In this document: positions 1 to 5,821 of the stretch, piece after piece
Layout: the number at the start of each line of letters is the position of its first letter
Numbering within the stretch: position 1 is the first letter of the stretch
Origin: an uncultured bacterium
GTDB taxonomy: Bacteria; Patescibacteriota; Minisyncoccia; Minisyncoccales; UBA5738
NCBI GenBank assembly: GCA_903847095.1
Contig: CAINCQ010000038.1
Span: 1-49,643, forward strand
Length of the DNA: 49,643 nucleotides
Direction of reading: 5' to 3'
The notes under the pieces: generated by a model
The model's database searches: none
The model's input: the letters and a program-made list of their open reading frames with translations, nothing else
Told to the model about the DNA's origin: nothing
Position numbers and translations under genes: made by a program

Positions 1-40
1 CCTATAAATGTTCTTTTTGCATTTAACCACGTAAGCCGCA

Positions 41-76
41 AAAAGTAAATCCATAGGAGAGCCTATGGATTTTTGG
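41..76 (-). terminator. intrinsic terminator of the 84-422 gene
   Basis: An 11-bp inverted repeat (AAATCCATAGG, 4-nt loop) lies just past the stop codon. On the minus strand it is followed by TTTACTTTTTG. Confidence 0.7.
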
Positions 77-83
77 TAAGCGC

Positions 84-422
84 TTATCGGCAATTTGATA
101 CCACTTTAAAAACGAGACTCAACATTCTGATCAATAAAACGATGGTCGTACTGCTCGTGCCGTTGTAAACATCGGTCGCGTTATAAAGGGCGTCTGTTTC
201 TATTTCCTGGATTCCTTTATCTTCGATCCAGTTTTTTACTTTGATTTCGGTTCTTTTGTTGAAAATAACCGTCGCTTTATTTCCTTCTATTTCCAAGATG
301 ATTACTTTTGCTCCCTTCGGGATCGGATAATAATCGCTATAAGCTACTTTGTCCGGTCCGTATCCGACTACCCGGTCTATCCTTTCCCTTAAGATATATA
401 CGTCTCCAACTTTTATTGCCAT
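84..422 (-). CDS. orphan protein, 112 aa
   Basis: I do not recognise this protein. The N-terminal half (about residues 1-75) is predicted as short beta strands rich in V, I and K, like a small beta-barrel. The last 20 residues are hydrophobic (IVLLIRMLSLVFKVV) and could be one membrane helix or an amphipathic tail. The start is fixed by GGAGG placed 7 nt before the ATG. The unit is complete on its own: a TTGACT/TTAAAT promoter upstream and a terminator directly after the stop. It belongs to the SD-bearing orphan class that recurs through the window. Function is unknown. Confidence 0.7.
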   Translation of the reverse strand: MAIKVGDVYILRERIDRVVGYGPDKVAYSDYYPIPKGAKVIILEIEGNKATVIFNKRTEIKVKNWIEDKGIQEIETDALYNATDVYNGTSSTTIVLLIRMLSLVFKVVSNCR

Positions 423-450
423 TTTTAGCCTCCAATAATGAACTTTAAGT

Positions 451-479
451 ATTTAAGCACGGTTTTATTAAAAAGTCAA
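451..479 (-). promoter_or_regulatory. sigma70-type promoter for 84-422
   Basis: TTGACT and TTAAAT are separated by 17 nt on the minus strand, 29 nt upstream of the start codon. Confidence 0.6.
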
Positions 480-652
480 TCCATAGGTTGCGCTTTTTGA
501 TATGTTGGCCGATCACCTTTTTGTCGGCATTAAACCGCTATTTTCCCCCGGACTTATTGCAAAAATTCAACCGAGACCCTTTATAGCGCTCCGCCTCCAT
601 AATAACGTCCTTTTCCAACCACCACTACCATCAATCGGAAAACTCGTGCCTC

Positions 653-1075
653 TCAATGACCGACCGCTATGTTCTTAAAATGGGATATCTTAAGTTTTGG
701 ACCAAAAATCCAACGGATTATCTTTGGGCGGTCGTCTTTGAGCAACTCAACCGCGATGACATCGATCCGCCATTTAGAGTCCAAGGGTATTTTATGTTTT
801 ATCAGCCAGATCTCGGCCGCCATCGCGATCTTCCTTTCTTTTTCCGAATTAACCTTGTCTTGGGCCAAAAACGGCTGGCTCGATTTTTTGTTCGATGTTT
901 TGACTTCAACAAACACAATACAATCTTTTTGCCTGGCGATGATATCAACCTCGGCGATCTTCGGTCCGTTCGCCCCTCTGAAGAAAAAATTCCTGTCCAG
1001 TATCTTATATCCCTCTCTCCCTAAATAACCAGCCGCGATTTTTTCCCCTTGTTTGCCGGTAAATTTCGTATTCAT
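653..1075 (-). CDS. yraN: YraN/UPF0102 family endonuclease-like protein
   Basis: A 140-aa protein of the usual length for this family, which has a restriction-endonuclease-like (PD-(D/E)xK) fold. Visible family features are the N-terminal GEKIAAGYL segment (about residues 10-18), EVDIIA (42-47) and FVEVK (55-59). The D and ExK of the last two are the expected catalytic triad positions. The family's cellular role is poorly defined; a Holliday-junction or DNA-processing nuclease is usually suggested. It lies 28 nt downstream of the 1104-1829 gene on the same strand and may be co-transcribed with it. The ATG start has no SD, as with other conserved genes here. Confidence 0.88.
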   Translation of the reverse strand: MNTKFTGKQGEKIAAGYLGREGYKILDRNFFFRGANGPKIAEVDIIARQKDCIVFVEVKTSNKKSSQPFLAQDKVNSEKERKIAMAAEIWLIKHKIPLDSKWRIDVIAVELLKDDRPKIIRWIFGPKLKISHFKNIAVGH

Positions 1076-1103
1076 CGATTCTTTTGTTTGCGGCCGCTAC
1101 CGT

Positions 1104-1829
1104 TTAACCGGCATCATTTTTGCTGGCCGCATCCGCTTTTTTATACTCTCTGTCGAGCTCGATCCTAACCTGCCTCCTTTTAAAAAATGCGGCTATGAAA
1201 TAAATTAACAATCCCGACATTACCAGAAAAATAAAAAACGCCAGCCCCGTGTAGTTGTTGTAAGCCGTCCAGGGCGATTTGCCGAAAAAATCTTTTTTAA
1301 CGGCCGGCATCGCGCGCAAAGCGGCGACGGTTTCCAATAATCCGAATTTTTCGGTTTTCCCCACCGCTAACGCGTATTTTCCGGTATTGCTTTGACTGTA
1401 AACCTTAATGGTATACGATCCCGGTTGCGCTTGGGATTCAAATTCCGGACCCTTTAAATAGTAGTCGTCGCCAAACGGCTCGTAGAAATCCATCCAGAAA
1501 AAGTCGGGTCCGTATAACCTTTGGATCGATACTCCGTCTTTTTCGATCTCAAGCGAAAAATCGGTTTTGGCGTTGCTAACATTGGACACCAGCAAATTAA
1601 CGTAAAGCTCGAATGGTTTAACCGATTTAATGGTATAAATTGCGGGTTGGCCCGCGAGTACCCCATAATAAGCTTTCGATATCTCGGGATCCTTAACGTT
1701 TATCGCGGTATTCGTCCCCGCGATCACCGGTTGATGGGCATACGCATCGCCGCAGACGGCAAAAGAAAAAATAAATAAAAAAAACGATAATAATGTAAAA
1801 AACCCGATTTTTTCCGTCGATTTGGACAT
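1104..1829 (-). CDS. exported protein with C-terminal membrane anchor, 241 aa
   Basis: No family is recognised. The N-terminus is a signal peptide: basic start, hydrophobic stretch at about residues 9-27, probable cleavage after AYA. Residues about 35-165 are predicted beta-rich and resemble a small extracytoplasmic beta-sandwich. A transmembrane helix follows at about 197-215 (LAFFIFLVMSGLLIYFIAAFF), then a basic and acidic cytoplasmic tail. The topology is therefore type I, with the main domain outside. It is divergent from the thioredoxin-like gene at 1946 and upstream of yraN. A surface binding or envelope role is plausible, but this is inference. Confidence 0.75.
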   Translation of the reverse strand: MSKSTEKIGFFTLLSFFLFIFSFAVCGDAYAHQPVIAGTNTAINVKDPEISKAYYGVLAGQPAIYTIKSVKPFELYVNLLVSNVSNAKTDFSLEIEKDGVSIQRLYGPDFFWMDFYEPFGDDYYLKGPEFESQAQPGSYTIKVYSQSNTGKYALAVGKTEKFGLLETVAALRAMPAVKKDFFGKSPWTAYNNYTGLAFFIFLVMSGLLIYFIAAFFKRRQVRIELDREYKKADAASKNDAG

Positions 1830-1945
1830 TTTTTCTGTTATACTTTAAGATAACTGAAAATCATCCGGCTGGCAATCGCAAACCAGTTCAAAAACCGATT
1901 TGCATTTATGCCTAATTAACGGTAAAAAAAGGTTAAGAGAAAATC

Positions 1946-2383
1946 ATGAACAAAAAAATAATCATAGCCGCATTCTTATTCATATTCATATCGATCGCGA
2001 CCGCCGCTGTTTTGGTGTTTGAAAAAAATCAAAACATTCAGACGGATCCTGCCACGCAAGAGCCCGGCCCAGTCGATAGCCCATCCATTGTCGACGGAAA
2101 GATAATCCTGTTTTACGGAGACGGCTGCCCCCATTGCCTTAAAGTTGAAGCCTTTTTGGAAGAAAAAAACGCTTCCCAAAAAATCAGCTTCGAAACAAAG
2201 GAAGTATGGAACGACAGCGCAAACCGCGGATTAATGATGGAAAAAGTAAAAGCCTGCCAAATGAACTCGGCCAACATCGGAGTTCCCTTCCTTTGGGATG
2301 GAGAAAACGGAAAATGCCTCATCGGAGAAGATCAAGTGATGGAGTTTTTCCAAAAAAAACTCGATGCGGCGAGTAAAGAATAA
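1946..2383 (+). CDS. membrane-anchored thioredoxin/glutaredoxin-like protein
   Basis: A 145-aa protein with an N-terminal signal anchor (about residues 5-24), a short linker, and a thioredoxin-fold domain starting near residue 50. The redox motif CPHC is visible in the segment FYGDGCPHC, and the cis-proline region is GVPFLW. CPHC is typical of DsbA-type oxidants, while the size and the C-terminal segment look more glutaredoxin-like. It should face the extracytoplasmic side and act in thiol-disulfide exchange. The stop lies 11 nt before the next gene, a polytopic membrane protein with its own CPVC motif, which suggests a two-gene redox module. Confidence 0.8.
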   Translation: MNKKIIIAAFLFIFISIATAAVLVFEKNQNIQTDPATQEPGPVDSPSIVDGKIILFYGDGCPHCLKVEAFLEEKNASQKISFETKEVWNDSANRGLMMEKVKACQMNSANIGVPFLWDGENGKCLIGEDQVMEFFQKKLDAASKE

Positions 2384-2394
2384 TCCACTTAAAT

Positions 2395-2910
2395 ATGAAT
2401 AAAGAACGATTGGCATTCATTGGCGTTTTATTTTCTTCCCTTTTTTTTGCGTTGCCGGCGTCTGCCGTCTGTCCCGTCTGCACCGTGGCGGTCGGCGCGG
2501 GACTTGGCCTTTCTAGATGGCTGGGCATAAACGATTCCATTTCTGGCGTCTGGATAGGCGGCTTGATCGTTTCATTCATCCTCTGGACAATCGATTGGCT
2601 TAATAAAAAGAATAAGCGCTTCCCTTTCCGAAACACGCTTGTAATTATTGGTTATTTCCTAGCCGTGATCGTTCCGCTTTACTATGCCAAGATCATCGCG
2701 CATCCTTACGCTTTCCTTTGTTCCTGCGCGGGCGACAAGTTGATCCTGGGAATCGCCGCGGGCGCAAGCGGTTTTTATTTCGGCGCGATCTTATATGAAT
2801 ACCTCAAAGAAAAAAATAACGGACACGCCCATTTCCCCTACGAAAAAGTCGTTATGCCGATAATTCCGCTGATTATCCTGTCATTATTATTTTATTTATT
2901 GACGAAGTGA
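2395..2910 (+). CDS. polytopic membrane protein with CPVC motif
   Basis: A 171-aa protein with about five hydrophobic segments (residues 6-22, 40-66, 80-100, 115-140, 150-170). The first is directly followed by VCPVC, a CxxC pair near the membrane surface. A second pair, CSC, lies near residue 107 (FLCSCAGD). The family is not named here. The tight linkage to a CPHC thioredoxin-like protein suggests an electron-transfer or disulfide-exchange partner, analogous in role to DsbB, DsbD or VKOR but without clear sequence identity to them. Function is inference; the gene call itself is secure. Confidence 0.75.
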   Translation: MNKERLAFIGVLFSSLFFALPASAVCPVCTVAVGAGLGLSRWLGINDSISGVWIGGLIVSFILWTIDWLNKKNKRFPFRNTLVIIGYFLAVIVPLYYAKIIAHPYAFLCSCAGDKLILGIAAGASGFYFGAILYEYLKEKNNGHAHFPYEKVVMPIIPLIILSLLFYLLTK

Positions 2911-2940
2911 ACAAAAAGCCCGACCGCGACTTTAATTTAA

Positions 2941-3108
2941 TATTAGACCTACTACTTAAATATTTCCTACTGCAATTTTCATATTCCGGCTACGCTAAAT
3001 TCATCGCTCGTCGACATACTTAGCTTAAGTATGCCTCCTCGTTCTTCATTCGACTCGCTCGAAATCTGGAACTTTCGCTACGGAAATATTTGAGCAGTAA
3101 GTCTATTA
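2941..3108. mobile_element. MITE-like element, short copy
   Basis: This 168-bp non-coding element is bounded by TATTA at both ends and by imperfect terminal inverted repeats of about 27 bp. The left end begins TATTAGACCTACTAC, and the reverse complement of the right end begins TAATAGACTTACTGC; both continue to AAATATTTCC. A homologous, longer copy lies in inverted orientation at 22875-23136. The shared core includes the segment GTATGCCTCCTCGTTCTTC. There is no transposase, so it must have been mobilised in trans, or it is an internal-deletion derivative. Confidence 0.75.
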
Positions 3109-3120
3109 AAACAAAACAAT

Positions 3121-3666
3121 ATGGACCAAGCCAACAATCCGATAAAAAACCTTGAGGAATTCGTGGCTAAAGTCGACGAGATGAAAAAGAAAGACAAAAT
3201 GGACCTGTCCAGCGACCAGGACCTTTCCCTGGCCATAATGAATCTTGTTTCGATCGAAGAACACTTTTTTTTCACGGGCGCCAAAACCGGAAAAACCGAA
3301 TATTATGATTTCATCCAGGAAGTCCGAGAAATACGCAAAGAGCTTTTGAAAAAAATCATCAAAGAATACGAAGGCGAAGTCTGGTGCATTTCAAAACACC
3401 TGCTTGCCGCCTCGATGCGCCTGATGGAAGTCGGAACGAAACAACTCAACATGGGCAACAAGGAAACCGCCTACGACCTTTTCAACAAAGCCTATAATCT
3501 CTATTCCCTGTTCTGGGGCCTGAATATGAAACTGGTAAAAACGGAAGATATTAAAAAAATCTCTGCCGACGCGATTAACAAGCACGACACGGATCCCGAA
3601 CCCAAAGGATTATTCGCCCGCCTCGGCTCCGTAGTCAAAAAAGCCCTCAATTGCTGCATCGAGTAA
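3121..3666 (+). CDS. conserved-looking hypothetical, alpha-helical, 181 aa
   Basis: Predicted all-helical and soluble, with charged residues throughout. The region around residues 36-75 (SIEEHFFFTGAKTGKTEYY) looks like a conserved core. The C-terminus is a basic amphipathic helix ending in the cysteine pair NCCIE. The ATG lies 12 nt past the MITE and has no SD, as is typical of conserved genes in this window. It ends in its own strong terminator. I do not recognise the family. A metal or thiol role for the terminal Cys-Cys is possible but unsupported. Confidence 0.7.
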   Translation: MDQANNPIKNLEEFVAKVDEMKKKDKMDLSSDQDLSLAIMNLVSIEEHFFFTGAKTGKTEYYDFIQEVREIRKELLKKIIKEYEGEVWCISKHLLAASMRLMEVGTKQLNMGNKETAYDLFNKAYNLYSLFWGLNMKLVKTEDIKKISADAINKHDTDPEPKGLFARLGSVVKKALNCCIE

Positions 3667-3685
3667 CCGTATTTTGGTTTCTTGT

Positions 3686-3712
3686 AAAAAACCGGGTCAA
3701 GCCCGGTTTTTT
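3686..3712 (+). terminator. intrinsic terminator
   Basis: AAAAAACCGGG pairs with CCCGGTTTTTT, 20 nt after the stop of the 3121-3666 gene. Confidence 0.9.
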
Positions 3713-3724
3713 GGAATTTACTCA

Positions 3725-3752
3725 TTGACAAAACAACGGATTCGCCTAAAAT
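3725..3752 (+). promoter_or_regulatory. promoter for 3781-4362
   Basis: TTGACA and TAAAAT are separated by 16 nt, 28 nt before the GTG start. Confidence 0.7.
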
Positions 3753-3780
3753 TCAGGCAAAAGAATAGGAAGGTGAAATT

Positions 3781-4362
3781 GTGACCAAATCTCAGGGATC
3801 GCCAAAGAAATGGGACGATCGAACACTCGCCCGCATAACGATATTGTCATGCGCCAAACAGGCTGGCGAAGCAAAGGGAAGCGACGCCAGATCAAAGCTC
3901 ATCATATTAAGCTGCGGTCTGGTGAGAAAACCGGTCGGAATAATCTGCGCCAGAGAAAGGCAAACCGATCTTTTAAAACTCCTGGACGTGCTGGAAAAAT
4001 GGGCCAGCGGACAAAAAGAAATCAACCTCTCGGATAAAGAATGGCTTAAATCTTATTTCGAATATTTTAGGAATAACTATTTTTATTTCGGAGACTTTCT
4101 GGAATACAACGCGCTGTTTGCCGCTTGGATACTGACCGGCAGTCTCGTTAATTCCTTATGTGGTTTCGATGCTGAGCTGCGCGACACCCTTGGAATTAAT
4201 CCCGTTCCGTTCGGCAGACTGACATGCCTACTCACAGAACTAGCGCCGCGAGCCCAAGGATACGCGCAAACCGCGATAAAAAACGGCTCAAAAAATTCGT
4301 ACGAGGACTTTGCCCGGATAATACTGGATTCCCTACCCCCATTTAACGCCGCAAACACTTGA
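3781..4362 (+). CDS. orphan protein, 193 aa
   Basis: Unrecognised. Predicted mostly helical and soluble, with a moderately hydrophobic segment near residues 108-124 (ALFAAWILTGSLVNSLCG). The GTG start is supported by AGGAAGGTGA immediately upstream and by a promoter 28 nt away. It is a one-gene unit, convergent with the small membrane protein at 4404. It belongs to the SD-bearing orphan class, and no catalytic motif is apparent. Confidence 0.7.
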   Translation: MTKSQGSPKKWDDRTLARITILSCAKQAGEAKGSDARSKLIILSCGLVRKPVGIICARERQTDLLKLLDVLEKWASGQKEINLSDKEWLKSYFEYFRNNYFYFGDFLEYNALFAAWILTGSLVNSLCGFDAELRDTLGINPVPFGRLTCLLTELAPRAQGYAQTAIKNGSKNSYEDFARIILDSLPPFNAANT

Positions 4363-4387
4363 ATTTCTACGCCAAACAAGTTTTTAA

Positions 4388-4422
4388 ACAAAAAATAAAG
4401 ACGTCATGAGACGCCTTTTTTT
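4388..4422 (-). terminator. terminator enclosing the stop codon of 4404-4658
   Basis: On the minus strand GGCGTC pairs with GACGTC around a TCAT loop (one G-U pair), flanked by A-run and T-run. The stop TGA overlaps the loop and right arm. Confidence 0.7.
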
Positions 4423-4658
4423 ATGGCCGGAACTCTCTGTCTCTCTTTTAGGCAAAGAATGTGTCCGCTATAGCTTATGGCAACGAATATTAATAACCCA
4501 ATCGCAATTCCAACTCCATTAACCAGATTCACGGGGCAAATCACAGTCAATTTCGAAGCCGTTCCGTTCATAAAATACCAGGAGATAAAGGAAACGGCGA
4601 AAAATATGCCGCCCAAATATCCAACCAATCCGTACGTTTCATCCCAATCTTTTCTCAA
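4404..4658 (-). CDS. small membrane protein, 84 aa
   Basis: Two transmembrane segments are visible: about residues 11-29 (LVGYLGGIFFAVSFISWYF) and 48-66 (VGIAIGLLIFVAISYSGHI). They are separated by an external loop and followed by a basic C-terminal tail. The start is TTG, placed by GGAGG 8 nt upstream; no ATG fits. A TTTACA-17-TAAAAT promoter precedes it and a terminator swallows the stop codon. Family and function are unknown. Confidence 0.65.
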   Translation of the reverse strand: MRKDWDETYGLVGYLGGIFFAVSFISWYFMNGTASKLTVICPVNLVNGVGIAIGLLIFVAISYSGHILCLKERQRVPAIKKGVS

Positions 4659-4691
4659 CCGATATTCCTCCGATCATATTTAAGTGAAATT

Positions 4692-4720
4692 ATTTTAATA
4701 TATTTATTTAGCTATGTAAA
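4692..4720 (-). promoter_or_regulatory. promoter for 4404-4658
   Basis: TTTACA and TAAAAT are separated by 17 nt on the minus strand. Confidence 0.55.
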
Positions 4721-4758
4721 TGGTAACCGGAAAAATATTTTCTCTCATCAACCAAAAC

Positions 4759-4787
4759 TTGACACTGGAAACGTTAGGGATTATAAT
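4759..4787 (+). promoter_or_regulatory. near-consensus promoter of the copper operon
   Basis: TTGACA and TATAAT match the sigma70 consensus exactly, with a 17-nt spacer. The expected transcription start is near 4794, a few bases before the dyad operator. Confidence 0.85.
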
Positions 4788-4801
4788 TACTTATTAACCT
4801 G

Positions 4802-4818
4802 TACCTAAGGTGTAGGTA
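4802..4818 (+). promoter_or_regulatory. probable CsoR operator
   Basis: The inverted repeat TACCTA-AGGTG-TAGGTA lies between the -10 box and the csoR start. Its position is right for repression by the product of the first gene. Known CsoR sites are also TA-C/G-rich dyads, but the match to a specific published site was not tested. Confidence 0.6.
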
Positions 4819-4825
4819 TACACTT

Positions 4826-5101
4826 ATGACCACAAACTATAAAACCTCCGCCTTACTCAATTTCAAAAAAGCCCAGAGCCATTTGGCCAAAGTGATTTCG
4901 ATGGTAGAAAAAGACGCCTACTGCGTCGACATCATGCAGCAAAACCTCGCCGTCATCGGCCTGCTCAAATCCGCCCATCAGATGATGATGGCCAACCATC
5001 TGACCACCTGTTTTAAAACGGCCATGGAATCGACCAACGAAAAAAAGAAGCAAACAATGATCGATGAAATCCTTAAAGTAACCAAAATCGCCAACAAATA
5101 A
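4826..5101 (+). CDS. csoR: CsoR/RcnR-family metal-sensing repressor
   Basis: A 91-aa all-helical DUF156-family repressor of typical length. The copper-binding residues are recognisable: Cys in DAYCVDIMQQ (about residue 33), then His and Cys in ANHLTTC (about 58 and 62), giving the C-H-C pattern of CsoR rather than the nickel RcnR set. In the apo form the family binds operator DNA, and Cu(I) releases it. It heads an operon with an HMA-containing membrane protein and CopA, behind a consensus promoter overlapped by a dyad, so autoregulated copper detoxification is the clear reading. Confidence 0.9.
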   Translation: MTTNYKTSALLNFKKAQSHLAKVISMVEKDAYCVDIMQQNLAVIGLLKSAHQMMMANHLTTCFKTAMESTNEKKKQTMIDEILKVTKIANK

Positions 5102-5157
5102 TAAATGAACCGGTGGTGACCCGCTCCTGCCAAGATTAAAAAAATAATAAAAAATTT

Positions 5158-5820
5158 ATGGAAGAAAATGTCGAAAAAAACATTATAGCCAAAGATCAAA
5201 ATTCCTTGCCGCCCTGTTGCCGGCCGGTTAACAAGCCGGAAAGCCGGAAGGGATTTTTCTGGGGCGTCGTTTACGGGATCCTTCCCCATACGTTTTGCCT
5301 ATTATTCATCGTTTTATCCGTCATTGGCGCGACCGCGGGTGCCGCTTTTTTTGAAAAATTCCTGGTTATCCGCTGGTTTTTCCCGGCCTTGATCGCGCTG
5401 TCTTTTTTGTTCGCGACGATATCGGCTACGATTTATTTATACCGGAACAAAAAAGCGTCTTTTCAAGGAATAAGAAACAGCTGGAAATATTTATCCATGC
5501 TTTATGGCACAACGATCGCCATAAGCTTGCTGTTCATTTACGTTGTTTTTCCGTACGCCGTAAGCAGCGCGTACAATAATGCGGAAAGCGTCCGCCAGGA
5601 ACCAGACAGCGCCCAAATGACAATCGCCGTCGATATCCCCTGCTCCGGCCACGCCCCATTGATCATCGCGGAATTAAAAAAATTGGAAAACGTCCGGGAC
5701 GTTAATTACCAAAGCCCCAATATATTCAAGATAGCCTACGACAAAACTAAAAATACAAAACAGGATATTTTATCTCTGGAAATATTTAAAACCTACAAAG
5801 CTACGGAAAAAAATCAATAA
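5158..5820 (+). CDS. membrane protein with C-terminal HMA-like domain
   Basis: A 220-aa protein between csoR and copA, one base before copA. The N-terminus has a Cys pair (PPCCRP, about residues 19-22). Three to four transmembrane helices follow (about 35-55, 67-92, 106-132). The C-terminal 60 residues resemble a heavy-metal-associated ferredoxin-like domain: TIAVDIPCSGHAPLIIAELKK, then VRDVNY and IFKIAYD. The metal loop is CSGH where CxxC is normal. The context makes copper delivery to or from CopA likely. A mercury-transport-like role is the alternative, since MerT also carries Cys pairs in helices, but the topology differs. The architecture is unusual. Confidence 0.75.
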   Translation: MEENVEKNIIAKDQNSLPPCCRPVNKPESRKGFFWGVVYGILPHTFCLLFIVLSVIGATAGAAFFEKFLVIRWFFPALIALSFLFATISATIYLYRNKKASFQGIRNSWKYLSMLYGTTIAISLLFIYVVFPYAVSSAYNNAESVRQEPDSAQMTIAVDIPCSGHAPLIIAELKKLENVRDVNYQSPNIFKIAYDKTKNTKQDILSLEIFKTYKATEKNQ

Positions 5821-5821
5821 C

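Noticed and set aside
423-652. Possible protein remnant on the minus strand (FNADKKVIGQHIKKRN)
   Set aside because: Short open stretch overlapping the promoter of the 84-422 gene; no start, no SD, and no family match that I can recognise.
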